Assembly (NCBI RefSeq): GCF_016775005.1 | Contig: NZ_JAEUXI010000005.1 | Coordinates: forward strand, 114,991-178,990 | DNA: 64,000 bases | Direction of reading: 5' to 3' | From: Streptococcus suis | GTDB lineage: Bacteria > Bacillota > Bacilli > Lactobacillales > Streptococcaceae | Part shown: in pieces, positions 26,510 through 35,445 of the stretch | How positions within the stretch are numbered: the stretch's first letter is position 1 | Layout of the letters: the number at the start of each line of letters is the position of its first letter | Made by a program: the position numbers and the translations under genes | The notes under the pieces: generated by a model | Seen by the model: only the letters and a program-made list of their open reading frames with translations | What the model was told of the DNA's origin: nothing | The model's database searches: none

Positions 26510-26538
26510 TTCAAAATACAAGTAGGTATTTTTTTGAA
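26510..26538. promoter_or_regulatory. inverted repeat, candidate operator between the VOC and HxlR genes
   Basis: TTCAAAATAC, a 6-bp centre and GTATTTTTTTGAA form a near-perfect palindrome in the 143-bp divergent intergenic region. Position and symmetry fit a site for the dimeric HxlR regulator. Confidence 0.55.
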
Positions 26539-26596
26539 TAGTCACTATCTTTTTCTAAAGTAATGTGGCAATTCAAGGAAAAGAAGGAGAAGTTTG

Positions 26597-26944
26597 ATGC
26601 CTGATTATCATACAAAAAATGTTTATGCCTGTCCTTACTTGGCAACGCAGACAGTCTTGTCAGGGAAATGGAATATTTTGTTATTGCATCATATTGAGGA
26701 AGGACCGATTCGGTTTAATGAATTGCATCGGCGGTTAGAAGGGATTTCCCAAGCAACCTTGACCAAGCAATTACGTCAATTAGAAGAAGACGGCTTGATT
26801 ATGCGTAAGGTTTACGCCCAAGTTCCACCAAAAGTGGAATATGAACTGAGTGAGATTGGGCAGGAATTTAAGTTGGTCTTGGAGCAAATCGAAACTTTTG
26901 GGGATAAATACATCAACTTTGTCAAATCAAAAAAATCTGAATGA
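26597..26944 (+). CDS. HxlR/DUF24 family transcriptional regulator with an N-terminal cysteine
   Basis: A 115-residue winged-helix protein of the HxlR/DUF24 family. Cys12 in Y-A-C-P-Y is the conserved sensing cysteine of redox-type members (YodB, CatR), followed by L-S-G-K-W-N-I-L-L-L-H-H-I and R-L-E-G-I-S-Q-A-T-L-T-K-Q-L-R-Q-L-E-E-D-G-L. Oxidation by quinones or diamide would release it from DNA. It probably represses the divergent VOC dioxygenase and itself. ATG at 26597 is used, with AAGGAGA 7 bp upstream. Confidence 0.88.
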   Translation: MPDYHTKNVYACPYLATQTVLSGKWNILLLHHIEEGPIRFNELHRRLEGISQATLTKQLRQLEEDGLIMRKVYAQVPPKVEYELSEIGQEFKLVLEQIETFGDKYINFVKSKKSE

Positions 26945-26964
26945 GCTGTTCATTCAGATTTTTG
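26933..26964. terminator. bidirectional terminator between the HxlR and M3 peptidase genes
   Basis: AAATCTGAATGA/TCATTCAGATTT perfect 12-bp stem with a 5-nt loop and A/T tracts; the HxlR stop codon is inside. Confidence 0.85.
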
Positions 26965-26968
26965 CGTT

Positions 26969-28666
26969 TTAGAGTTTGTCATCCTTAACTGCATCTAACC
27001 AATCGGCCGCAGCTTTGGCGGTACTTTCGAGGGCACCTTCTTTGAATGGTGATTGGAGGTTTGCGGCTTCAACCACTTGCAAGAAGGACTTGGTACCACC
27101 TAAATCACAGATGCGGATGTAGTCTTCCCAAGCATTTTCATCGTGATCTACCTGCGTACGTTTCCAGAATTGAAGGGCACAAACCTGGGCCAAGGTGTAG
27201 TCGATGTAGTAGAATGGACTAGCAAAGATATGACCTTGACGGTACCAGAAGATACCGCGGTTAAGAGCTTCTGACTCAGAATAATCACGGTCTGGCAGGT
27301 AGAGGTCTTGGAGTTTTTTCCAAGTTGCCTTACGTTCTGCTGGTGTCATTTCTGGATGTTCATAGACTTCGTGCTGGAAGTGGTCTACCAAGACACCGTA
27401 AGGCAAGAAGAGTAGGGCACTTGCCAAGTGGGTAAATTTATATTTATCGACTTGTTCCTTGAAGAAACGGTCCATCCAAGGCCAAGTCATAAATTCCATA
27501 GACATGGAGTGGATTTCACAGGTTTCATAGGTTGGCCAGACAACTTCTGGACTTTGAATCCAACGAGAACGATAAACTTGGAAGGCATGGCCTGCTTCGT
27601 GGGTCAAAACATCAATATCTCCGCTGGTTCCGTTGAAGTTAGAGAAGATGAATGGGCTCTTGAAGTCAGGAATGTATGTACAGTAGCCACCGCTGTTTTT
27701 GCCTGGTTTTGCGACCAAGTCCAAGAGTTCATGCTCAATCATGAAATCAAAGAACTCGCCCGTTTCAGCGGATAATTCACGGTACATGTTTTGGGCTTGG
27801 CTGACGATAAAGTCAGGGTCACCTTGAGGAACAGCATTTCCATCCAAGTACTCAAGGTTGAGGTCGTAGTGCTTGAGGCTTGGAACTTGCAAGCGTTTGG
27901 CTTGGCGTTGACGCAAATCTTGCACAATCGGTACGATGTGCTTGAGGATTTCTTCACGGTACACCTTGACCATGTCACGATTGTAGTCGAAACGGTTCAT
28001 CTTGAGGTAGCCGTATTCCACATAGTCCTTGAAGCCAAGTTTGTGGGCGATTTCTGTGCGGACTTTTACTAATTCATCGTAAACACGGTCGAAATCAGCT
28101 TCCTTACTTTCAAAGAAGGCAGTTGTGGCAGCAGATGCAGCCTTACGGATCTCGCGGTCAGTTGATTGTCCGAATGGGCCCATTTGTGCCAGGTTGTAAG
28201 TCTGACCTTGGAAATCAATCTCTGCACCAGCAATCAATTTGCTGTACTCATCAGTCAATTCATTTTCCTTTTGGAACAAGGGAATCACATCAGATGAGAA
28301 GGTCTTGAGCTTGTTTTCTGCCTGCATGAAGAAGGTTTGAGGCAAGATGTCTGACAACTCTTCCTTGTAAGGCGTCTGGACAATGACACGGTAGTAGTTG
28401 GTGGTCAATTCTTCAAAGAGTGGCGAATATTCATTCCAAAACTTGGTTTCTTCATTGTAGAACTCATCGTTCATGTCGATAGTATGGCGGATCATCCAGA
28501 GGTTGTACTGGGTATCGACCAGGTTGAGTAATTTGGTAATAGCTGCCACAAGTGTACGAGTTGTTTCCAGGTCACTTGCTTGAGCCAACTGGTCTGTCAG
28601 GTCAGAAAATTGAGCCTTGATAGCTTCATAATCTGGACGAACATAGGTATAGTCTGAAAATTTCAT
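26969..28666 (-). CDS. M3 family oligoendopeptidase (PepF-like)
   Basis: A 565-residue cytoplasmic zinc peptidase. The zinc motif H-E-A-G-H lies at 356-360 with the glutamate ligand about 25 residues later (Y-E-T-C-E-I-H-S-M-S-M-E-F). The length is slightly under that of PepF (about 600). M3 peptidases cut short peptides released by the proteasome-like proteases or imported by Opp systems. Monocistronic, with its own ribosome site AAGGAG. Confidence 0.92.
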   Translation of the reverse strand: MKFSDYTYVRPDYEAIKAQFSDLTDQLAQASDLETTRTLVAAITKLLNLVDTQYNLWMIRHTIDMNDEFYNEETKFWNEYSPLFEELTTNYYRVIVQTPYKEELSDILPQTFFMQAENKLKTFSSDVIPLFQKENELTDEYSKLIAGAEIDFQGQTYNLAQMGPFGQSTDREIRKAASAATTAFFESKEADFDRVYDELVKVRTEIAHKLGFKDYVEYGYLKMNRFDYNRDMVKVYREEILKHIVPIVQDLRQRQAKRLQVPSLKHYDLNLEYLDGNAVPQGDPDFIVSQAQNMYRELSAETGEFFDFMIEHELLDLVAKPGKNSGGYCTYIPDFKSPFIFSNFNGTSGDIDVLTHEAGHAFQVYRSRWIQSPEVVWPTYETCEIHSMSMEFMTWPWMDRFFKEQVDKYKFTHLASALLFLPYGVLVDHFQHEVYEHPEMTPAERKATWKKLQDLYLPDRDYSESEALNRGIFWYRQGHIFASPFYYIDYTLAQVCALQFWKRTQVDHDENAWEDYIRICDLGGTKSFLQVVEAANLQSPFKEGALESTAKAAADWLDAVKDDKL

Positions 28667-28741
28667 ATGTTTCTCCTTTTGTATTGCTACCTTCTATCTT
28701 ACTCTTTTTGAAAACGTTTGGCAAATCCCGACCCGTCCATG

Positions 28742-28770
28742 TTCACAAGTCTTTCTATTTATGGTAAAAT
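28742..28770 (+). promoter_or_regulatory. ppaC promoter
   Basis: TTCACA, a 17-bp spacer ending in TGG, and TAAAAT, 33 bp before the start codon. Confidence 0.65.
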
Positions 28771-28803
28771 GTAGGAGATTATTAGAAAAATGAGGTTGTA
28801 GAC

Positions 28804-29739
28804 ATGTCTAAATTTTTAGTTTTTGGTCACCAAAATCCTGATACAGATGCCATTGCATCATCATACGGTTGGGCTCACTTGGAGCGTGAAGTATTTGGTC
28901 GTGATGCGGAAGCAGTTGCACTTGGAACGCCAAATGAAGAAACAGCTTTTGCACTTGACTATTTTGGTGTTACTGCACCGCGCGTGGTTGAGTCTGCTAA
29001 GGCAGAAGGCGTTAGCCAAGTCATCTTGACAGACCACAATGAATTCCAACAATCAATCGCAGACATCAAAGATGTAGAAGTGGCAGCTGTTATTGACCAC
29101 CACCGTGTCGCAAACTTCGAAACGGCAAATCCATTGTACATGCGTTTGGAGCCAGTAGGTTCAGCATCTTCAATTGTTTACCGTGCCTTCAAAGAAAATG
29201 GTGTGACGCCTCCAAAAGAAGTGGCTGGTCTCCTCCTATCAGGTTTGATCTCAGATACCCTCTTGCTCAAATCGCCAACCACTCATGCAACAGATCCACA
29301 AGTAGCAGCTGAATTGGCTGAAATTGCTGGTGTGAACTTGGAAGAATACGGATTGGCACTTTTGAAAGCTGGTACCAACCTTGCCAGCAAATCAGCAGAA
29401 GAATTGATTGACATCGATGCGAAAACCTTTGGTTTGAATGGCAATGATGTGCGTGTGGCCCAAGTCAACACAGTGGACATTGCGGAAGTCTTGGAACGTC
29501 AAACAGAGATTGAAGCCGCTATGACAGCAGCATCAGCAGCAAATGGCTACTCTGACTTTGTCCTCATGATTACAGACATCGTTAACTCAAACTCTGAAAT
29601 CCTTGCGCTCGGTAGCAACATGGACAAGGTGGAAGCAGCCTTCAACTTCAAGTTGGAAAATAACCACGCCTTCCTTGCAGGTGCCGTTTCACGTAAGAAA
29701 CAAGTGGTGCCACAGTTGACTGACGCTTTCAACGCCTAA
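28804..29739 (+). CDS. ppaC: manganese-dependent inorganic pyrophosphatase
   Basis: A 311-residue family II pyrophosphatase of the DHH superfamily, which hydrolyses pyrophosphate and drives biosynthesis. Metal ligands are in the classical motifs: His9, Asp13 and Asp15 in G-H-Q-N-P-D-T-D, Asp77, and D-H-H at 98-100. The C-terminal DHHA2 domain ends with S-R-K-K-Q-V-V-P. Its codon use is strongly biased, as in highly expressed genes. Confidence 0.96.
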   Translation: MSKFLVFGHQNPDTDAIASSYGWAHLEREVFGRDAEAVALGTPNEETAFALDYFGVTAPRVVESAKAEGVSQVILTDHNEFQQSIADIKDVEVAAVIDHHRVANFETANPLYMRLEPVGSASSIVYRAFKENGVTPPKEVAGLLLSGLISDTLLLKSPTTHATDPQVAAELAEIAGVNLEEYGLALLKAGTNLASKSAEELIDIDAKTFGLNGNDVRVAQVNTVDIAEVLERQTEIEAAMTAASAANGYSDFVLMITDIVNSNSEILALGSNMDKVEAAFNFKLENNHAFLAGAVSRKKQVVPQLTDAFNA

Positions 29740-29789
29740 TGAATTTTTCCACCGACCTCGAACCTGAAGTCGGTAGGGAGGCCTTGCCT

Positions 29790-29811
29790 AGCACCTTCGG
29801 GTGCTTTTTTC
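29790..29811 (+). terminator. terminator after ppaC
   Basis: AGCACC-TTCG-GGTGCT with T6, a UUCG tetraloop hairpin. A weaker hairpin with ACCGAC/GTCGGT arms precedes it at 29751-29774. Confidence 0.85.
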
Positions 29812-29850
29812 ATTATCGTCATTTAGTTTATCTTTTATTACGTCGACGAT

Positions 29851-30103
29851 CGAGGAAACGTCGTTTCCTTATTTCCAACTTCAAACATTCCACTGGAGTG
29901 TTTGAACTCGCCTTGCCTGATTGAAACAGTCTGGGGGACTGTTTCAAGTCAATGCCTAGAAACAAGAAAGCATTGAGTTATGCCTGCGGCTTTTGAAGCG
30001 AACTTGGTTCGCACTATCTCCAGCCTTCAAAGGTTCCCCAAACCTTTTTGTAACGAACTTTGTTCGCCCTATCTCCAACCTCCAAAGCTTCTCTGAACCT
30101 TTG
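29851..30103. repeat. array of consecutive small hairpins
   Basis: A gene-free stretch of about 330 bp in which palindromes follow one another: 29853-29869 (GGAAACG arms), 29881-29905 (11-bp arms, 3-nt loop), 29921-29947 (perfect 11-bp arms around TGGGG), 29952-29976 (CAATGC arms), 29998-30012 (GCGAAC-TTG-GTTCGC), 30029-30047, 30053-30065 (CGAAC-TTT-GTTCG) and 30081-30103. The pairs at 29998 and 30053 share the following C-TATCTCCA motif, so part is an imperfect tandem repeat of about 55 bp. No coding frame is convincing. Confidence 0.6.
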
Positions 30104-30147
30104 GAGCGAGTACTAAAAGCAAACTAAAAGACTATAAAAGGAAAATC

Positions 30148-30637
30148 ATGTCTTATACAGTAAATTTTAAAGAAGTCGAAACGATAGGCTTGGAAACTAG
30201 TCCAGTCGCAGAAGTCTTGGCCGGTCTGCGTGCTAATGAAGCCCGCTATTTCTGGAACAAATACAAGCAGGAGTTTGTGGTCTATACCCCAGAGGAGAAG
30301 CCTGAAATCCTACCCTTCATCGAGAAGGTCTTGGCAGACTCCTTTTGCTTTGATAGTCACTCCCCTGACTATCAAACTCCCCTACACTCCGCTCAATGTC
30401 GCTCAGCTTGAGGTAGATGGCATTCTCTGGTCCTTTGTCTTTTATGACAATGGTCTGGCTGTCAATGTCCTCTATACGCTAGAAGAAGGAGGAAAACGAG
30501 CGGTCGGTTTCAAATTATCAGACGGCATTGAAATTCCCAAAGAATTTGAAGGAAAATTCAAGTTTGCCCGCCAACGCTCCAAACTAGCTGGCGAAATTCG
30601 TGGCACCTTCTTTGTTGTCAAGGGCGAGTATTTATAG
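30148..30637 (+). pseudogene. frameshifted conserved hypothetical gene downstream of ppaC
   Basis: The ATG at 30148 opens a frame that ends early at 30411, while the continuation of the same protein is read one base later up to 30637 (TAG). Joining them at the CCCC run at 30362-30365 gives a product of about 162 residues (start M-S-Y-T-V-N-F-K-E-V-E, end G-T-F-F-V-V-K-G-E-Y-L) with one extra base to remove. It looks like a soluble alpha/beta protein; I do not recognise a family. Either a true frameshift mutation or a sequencing error. Confidence 0.7.
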
Positions 30638-30643
30638 GATAGC

Positions 30644-30670
30644 AAATCTGAGGAGACTCAGATTTTTTTG
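30644..30670 (+). terminator. terminator
   Basis: AAATCTGAG/CTCAGATTT perfect stem, 4-nt loop, T run. Confidence 0.85.
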
Positions 30671-30688
30671 TTTTGGTTTATATATTTT

Positions 30689-30718
30689 TTGGCAACATAT
30701 ATAGTATTTTGATATAAT
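30689..30718 (+). promoter_or_regulatory. promoter of the bacteriocin-associated membrane protein operon
   Basis: TTGGCA, 18-bp spacer, TATAAT, 35 bp upstream of the ATG at 30754. Confidence 0.6.
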
Positions 30719-30753
30719 GAAATAAAAAAGCTGATTCAAGTAGGGAGGTAGCC

Positions 30754-32766
30754 ATGAAAAGATTGTTTATCATCCTGTCCAATATTCTTGTCGCTTGCTT
30801 TTTATCCTGGGTTGTATCTATCTGGGCGGATACCTATGTTTCCTTCTACTATCCCAAGGTTGTGGTCCTTGATATGGAACAAAGAGCCAATTTTTCAAGC
30901 CTTGCAGAAAGTTTGCAGGAATTGGCAGATGAGACAGATAGCTTAATCGCTATGCAGCATGAGGAGGTTGGAGGAGAGGGAACAACAGAGATCTCTTATG
31001 TCCTTTTCGGAAGGGGTAGGCTACCGGAAGGCATCCGTGAAAAAGAGAAGAAAGACCTTGTCAACCCAAGTATTATGACCAATTATTTTATTTTTGGAGG
31101 CTCTTTGCGTCTCAGTCAGCTGCAGGAAAGGTTGGCAGCCATCGGTCTATCGCATATGTACTTGATACAGCCGTCTAGTATGGATGTTCTTATTCGGATT
31201 TTTGGTAACGGATTTCAGCTAATTGCCCTTCTGATATTCTTCCTGACTTTTGGAGCCCTTGTTTTGATTGGTCATATCGGTCGGTTACGAGCTTCAGGTA
31301 TTCGATTGATTTCAGGTGAGAGTCGGTGGAGCATTTTTCTCAGGCCTATGAGGGAAGATGGGCGTGACCTGCTCTTTGGTTGGCTAATCGGTAGTAGCTC
31401 AGCCATCCTCTTCTTTTACCTATTTGGGCTTCCCAAGCTAGCCATCCTAACCCTTGTGTGCGGACTAGCCATCTACGGAGCTCTGCTTTTCTTGATTGCC
31501 TTGTTCTTTGCCTCCGTCTTTTCAATCGGTCTGCAAAGGGTTCATCTGATGCAACTAATCAAGGGGAGGCTTCCTGTAAAGGGAGTGATGGGCTTATTAT
31601 TCTTTGGGCAAATGCTGGCGCTCCTGATTGTATCGCTCGGTGTCAGTCGGACCTTCCTTTACTCTCAAGCCTGGAGCCTGCACCATGCTGGTCAGACCAT
31701 GTGGCAGCAGGAGAAAGACTTGGTCAGCTTAGGCTTTAATCGTAGCAGTTTTTCCCATGATAAGGACGAACGAAAGCAGATTGAAAGCAAGTGGTTACAA
31801 CTGGCAGAAAAAGCTGTCTCTGATCAAAAAGGCCTCCTGAGTCGCCATTTCTTAGTGGATTATTGGGTGAATGCTGGTAGCAATATCTGGCAACAGGCAC
31901 CGCTCTTGGATTGGCAAGATTACAGCCCTCAAGGAAATGTCCTTCTAGTCACACCCCTGTATCTAGAGCGACAAGGGATAGAATTGACTCCAGCCTTGAA
32001 AGAGAGTCTGGCACAGTTAAACAGCAGTGGCAATTTCATCCTGCTTGTGCCTGATAAACTCCGAGAGAAGGAGCAAAATCTGATTTCGGAATTTGAAGAA
32101 GCCCTGACCGACATGGTTTATATGCAAGACTCATCTCAAAAAATGAAAGCCATGCTACACTACATTGACAGCAATCAGCTGCGCTTTACTTATAATACTA
32201 CCCCCTTATCCTATCAACAGTTTGTCAGGGATCCGATTTTGGTGGTCCTAACACCCCAATCAACAGGTGACCAAGCAATAGACTTCTGGTCAAATCAGCT
32301 TCAAACCTATTTCTATTTTGAAGATTTGGCCTATTTACAGGACTTGGTAGCAACTCATGGCTTAGACTACCAGATTTCGGAGATGCCTTCTGGCAACCAG
32401 ATGTTTCAGGATTTTGCCAATAAATTGCAGCGGGAGGTCTGGTTTATGATGGCAAGTGCTGGTCTGGGCATTTTGACCTCTCTGCTTCTGTTTAATACCA
32501 TGAATTTGCTCTATTTTGAAGAGTTTCGCAGAGAGATTTTTATCAAACGTCTAGCGGGTCTCACCTTTTTTGAGCAACACCGTAGCTACTTTTTAGCTCA
32601 GTTTTGTGTTCTCTTATTGGGAGCTGTGGGCGGTCTATTTCTCACCAAGCATGTCTTTCTCTCTTTAGCAGTGTTTGTCCTTTTCTTGGCAAATACCTCC
32701 CTGCTTTTATATAGGCAGTCTAGGAAAGAGGAGAAGAGCCTGTCAACTATTTTGAAAGGAGCCTAG
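30754..32766 (+). CDS. bacteriocin-associated integral membrane protein (DUF1430 type)
   Basis: A 670-residue membrane protein with an N-terminal helix, an outer domain of about 120 residues, a group of helices at about 150-310, a second large outer domain (about 320-560) and three final helices. This is the layout of MacB/FtsX-like permeases annotated as bacteriocin-associated (DUF1430), which pair with the ATPase that follows 1 bp later. In relatives the pair adjoins a lactococcin 972-like peptide gene; none fits in the 117 bp upstream. It may give immunity to, or export, a peptide. Confidence 0.78.
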   Translation: MKRLFIILSNILVACFLSWVVSIWADTYVSFYYPKVVVLDMEQRANFSSLAESLQELADETDSLIAMQHEEVGGEGTTEISYVLFGRGRLPEGIREKEKKDLVNPSIMTNYFIFGGSLRLSQLQERLAAIGLSHMYLIQPSSMDVLIRIFGNGFQLIALLIFFLTFGALVLIGHIGRLRASGIRLISGESRWSIFLRPMREDGRDLLFGWLIGSSSAILFFYLFGLPKLAILTLVCGLAIYGALLFLIALFFASVFSIGLQRVHLMQLIKGRLPVKGVMGLLFFGQMLALLIVSLGVSRTFLYSQAWSLHHAGQTMWQQEKDLVSLGFNRSSFSHDKDERKQIESKWLQLAEKAVSDQKGLLSRHFLVDYWVNAGSNIWQQAPLLDWQDYSPQGNVLLVTPLYLERQGIELTPALKESLAQLNSSGNFILLVPDKLREKEQNLISEFEEALTDMVYMQDSSQKMKAMLHYIDSNQLRFTYNTTPLSYQQFVRDPILVVLTPQSTGDQAIDFWSNQLQTYFYFEDLAYLQDLVATHGLDYQISEMPSGNQMFQDFANKLQREVWFMMASAGLGILTSLLLFNTMNLLYFEEFRREIFIKRLAGLTFFEQHRSYFLAQFCVLLLGAVGGLFLTKHVFLSLAVFVLFLANTSLLLYRQSRKEEKSLSTILKGA

Positions 32767-32767
32767 T

Positions 32768-33397
32768 ATGATTCGATTAGACAAGGTCTGCAAACGATTC
32801 GGAAAACGCCAGTTATTTACAGATGTATCCCTCCAATTAGAGGCAGGAAAAATCTATGCTCTGATTGGTGCGAGTGGAAGCGGAAAAACCACTCTGATGA
32901 ACATGTTAGCGAAACTAGAAGGCTACGAAGGATCTATTTTATATCGAGGAAAAGAGCTGAGCTCCTACAAATCAACTGACTTTTTCCGCCATGAACTGGG
33001 GTATTTATTTCAACATTTTGGACTGATTGAAAGCCAGACTGTCGGAGAGAATTTGAAGCTGGGTTTGGTTGGGCAAAAACTGACCAAGGTCCAACAAGTG
33101 GAACAGCAAAGGGCGGCCTTAGAAACTGTTGGTCTTACTTATCTTGATTTGTCTGCCCCCATCTATGAGTTGTCTGGTGGTGAAGCCCAGCGGGTTGCTC
33201 TAGCCAAAATCATCCTTAAAAATCCGCCCTTTATCTTGGCAGATGAGCCAACGGCATCCGTTGACCCTGAGACGGCCAGAGCTATCATGGATCTCCTGCT
33301 CTCCCTTCGAAAGGAAAACCGCCTGATTTTGATTGCGACCCATAATCCAAGCATTTGGGAAATGGCAGATGAAGTTCTTCGAATCGAAGAATTATGA
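32768..33397 (+). CDS. ABC transporter ATP-binding protein, bacteriocin-associated (LolD/MacB type)
   Basis: A 209-residue ATPase. Walker A is G-A-S-G-S-G-K-T at about 34-41, the Q loop L-F-Q-H-F-G-L, signature L-S-G-G-E-A-Q and Walker B F-I-L-A-D-E-P-T-A-S-V-D-P. The short length and motif wording are those of MacB/LolD-like mechanotransmission ATPases. It starts 1 bp after the DUF1430 membrane protein and must energise it. The operon closes with the terminator at 33422. Confidence 0.9.
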   Translation: MIRLDKVCKRFGKRQLFTDVSLQLEAGKIYALIGASGSGKTTLMNMLAKLEGYEGSILYRGKELSSYKSTDFFRHELGYLFQHFGLIESQTVGENLKLGLVGQKLTKVQQVEQQRAALETVGLTYLDLSAPIYELSGGEAQRVALAKIILKNPPFILADEPTASVDPETARAIMDLLLSLRKENRLILIATHNPSIWEMADEVLRIEEL

Positions 33398-33421
33398 GAG
33401 GATGGAACATCATTTCTAGAC

Positions 33422-33453
33422 AAAAAAGAAGAGATTAGCTCTCTTCTTTTTTT
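33422..33453. terminator. bidirectional terminator
   Basis: A/T-flanked stem (AGAAGAG/CTCTTCT) between convergent genes; overlaps the last codons of the hydrolase gene. Confidence 0.75.
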
Positions 33454-34619
33454 CGACTCTGTTCTTGGAATTGTTGCCACCAATCGTCCAACAGTGCAGG
33501 TGGCTTGGGCAAGAAATGCGCCAAGGATTCTTTCCAAATCTGGTAACGGGTGTCAATTAATTGCCGGATTAGGCGTTCCATCATGGCTTGTTCTTGCGGG
33601 CTCAGTTGTCGACCATTTTCAATGACTTGCCGGATTTTTAAAGGGGTATCAACGGTTAAATCGCTAAAGCGATGGATGCCCGCCTCGATAAATATCCCGA
33701 AAAAGAGGTCAAAGAAATGCCGTAGCTCTTCCTCAGTCAAGCTTGCTGTCCAAGTTTTGAGGGTTTGATCTGTCTGAAGGCTATTGTCTGTTAAGGCTTG
33801 TGCAGGTTTAAAATCCAAACCAATGACTTCCCAAGAAAAGGTGATATGCTGAAGGAGACCGATGGTATTGCTATAGACAATTTGGGCGTTTTCGGTCTGT
33901 TCCAACATCATACCAACGATAGAATTTTGTGGGACGATAGGGAGGAATTTTTCGGTGATGGATTGGTAACCTGCTGACTGGGTGATGGTTTTATGCAAAC
34001 CCGGCGCATCAAAGGCAAGGACCTGGACAATTCTTTCTTGCAAATCAGATTGTACTAAGCTGCTTGCAAAGAGAGCCAGATTGCCACCTTTGGAATGACC
34101 CGTCACAAAAAACGTGCCCTCGACCTCTTCCATAACCTGTTGCAGATAGAGCAGAGCAGACTTCTGGGCGGGGATTTCTTCCAGATAGGTCATGTGAAAG
34201 TCTTCTTTCCAGCCGATAATGGTGTCGTCGGTTCCCCTAAAACTGACCACCGTTTGTTGACGATTGAGTGAGAAACACAGGGCCGCAAACTGCTTCTGCA
34301 AGTCCAAGCTAACCTCGTCGACAAAGGCGAAAACCTTGATATACTTAAAACGATTGGCGCTAGCCAAGACACGCAGTAATTTGAGCCTATTTTTAGTTAC
34401 CATGGAAAAGGGAGGGAAACCATCTGTAAATGCTTCCTGGAAGGCTTGAGCCAGGTGGTCTAAACGAGTTCCTTTTTCACGGGAAAAAGCAGGGCTGACG
34501 AGTTGATCAAAGGGAAGATAGGAGAGTTCTGTCAGGGCTAGAAGATCTAGTTTGGTAAGGGGAATATCATAGAAGCTATCGTACTCTACCTCTTGTATAT
34601 AATCGAATAAATTTGCCAT
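33435..34619 (-). CDS. lipase-like alpha/beta hydrolase (DUF2974, Mbeg1-like)
   Basis: A 394-residue cytoplasmic protein. The segment V-V-S-F-R-G-T-D-D and the nucleophile elbow G-H-S-K-G-G-N-L-A mark an alpha/beta hydrolase of the DUF2974/Mbeg1 type, related to class 3 lipases. Downstream Asp in A-F-D-A-P-G-L is a good candidate for the acid. The N-terminus M-A-N-L-F-D-Y is chosen because AAAGGA precedes it by 8 bp. Substrate unknown. Confidence 0.8.
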   Translation of the reverse strand: MANLFDYIQEVEYDSFYDIPLTKLDLLALTELSYLPFDQLVSPAFSREKGTRLDHLAQAFQEAFTDGFPPFSMVTKNRLKLLRVLASANRFKYIKVFAFVDEVSLDLQKQFAALCFSLNRQQTVVSFRGTDDTIIGWKEDFHMTYLEEIPAQKSALLYLQQVMEEVEGTFFVTGHSKGGNLALFASSLVQSDLQERIVQVLAFDAPGLHKTITQSAGYQSITEKFLPIVPQNSIVGMMLEQTENAQIVYSNTIGLLQHITFSWEVIGLDFKPAQALTDNSLQTDQTLKTWTASLTEEELRHFFDLFFGIFIEAGIHRFSDLTVDTPLKIRQVIENGRQLSPQEQAMMERLIRQLIDTRYQIWKESLAHFLPKPPALLDDWWQQFQEQSRKKEES

Positions 34620-34755
34620 GGCTGTCCTTTCTGATACTCCTTTAAGTATAGGCAAAGTCTTCAAAAATGACAAATTTGTAAGGTAATTTTGCCAGAAATA
34701 GCCTAAATGAACAAGGAAATACAGTATAATAGTAGGTAGAAAGTGAGGAGATGGT

Positions 34756-35445
34756 ATGTATAAGATTTTACTGATTGAGGATGACCAAGTTATTCGTAGC
34801 CTCTTGGCGAAAAATTTACAAAATTGGGGCTACCAAGTAGAGGTCGTGGAGGATTTTCAAATGGTATTGGACCACATGCGGACCTTTCAACCCCACCTCT
34901 TGGTCTTGGATATTGGTCTGCCTTATTTTAATGGCTATTATTGGTGCCAGGAAATCCGCAAGTTTTCACAGCTTCCCATTCTCTTTCTATCCTCTCATGA
35001 CCAGCCCATGGATATTGTGATGGCGATTAATATGGGTGGAGATGATTTCGTGACCAAGCCCTTTGATATGACGGTTCTCTTGGCTAAGATTCAAGGCTTG
35101 ATAAGGAGGTCCTATGATTTTCTAGGGGACCAAAGTTTGCTCTGGTTTGGCCCAGTTTGCTTGGATTTAAAGACCATGCAGGTGGCCTATGGGGCTGACA
35201 AGGAAGAATTAACTAAGAATGAATTTCAAATCTTGAGGGTCTTGTTTGAACAGGCACCACAGATTGTGGGCCGTGATCAGTTGATGCGTCAGCTTTGGAA
35301 TAGTGATATCTTTGTGGATGATAATACTTTGTCTGTCAATGTAGCCCGTCTTCGTAAGAAATTAGCAGATTTGGGCTTGGCTGATTTGATTGTGACCAAA
35401 AAAGGACTGGGCTATGGTTTGATGGAGGTGACAGATGAGGCATAG
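34756..35445 (+). CDS. bceR: response regulator BceR-type (OmpR family)
   Basis: A 229-residue regulator: receiver domain with Asp52 in L-V-L-D-I-G-L-P, and an OmpR-type winged helix (about 130-225; T-K-N-E-F-Q-I-L-R-V-L-F and D-D-N-T-L-S-V-N-V-A-R-L-R-K-K). The missing variations and adjacency to a BceS-type kinase and BceAB transporter mark the peptide-antibiotic sensing group. It overlaps the kinase gene by 11 bp. Expected target: the bceAB promoter at 36406. Confidence 0.9.
   Translation: MYKILLIEDDQVIRSLLAKNLQNWGYQVEVVEDFQMVLDHMRTFQPHLLVLDIGLPYFNGYYWCQEIRKFSQLPILFLSSHDQPMDIVMAINMGGDDFVTKPFDMTVLLAKIQGLIRRSYDFLGDQSLLWFGPVCLDLKTMQVAYGADKEELTKNEFQILRVLFEQAPQIVGRDQLMRQLWNSDIFVDDNTLSVNVARLRKKLADLGLADLIVTKKGLGYGLMEVTDEA

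Noticed and set aside
29739..29924. Possible 61-codon gene after ppaC
   Set aside because: It covers the ppaC terminator and the first hairpins of the array; no ribosome site and no conserved look.
29851..30103. CRISPR array
   Set aside because: The hairpins differ in sequence and spacing; there are no regular direct repeats and no cas genes in the window.
34787..34797. TATTCGTA, complement of the cin-box, near 34790
   Set aside because: It lies inside the response regulator coding sequence with no gene start appropriately placed.
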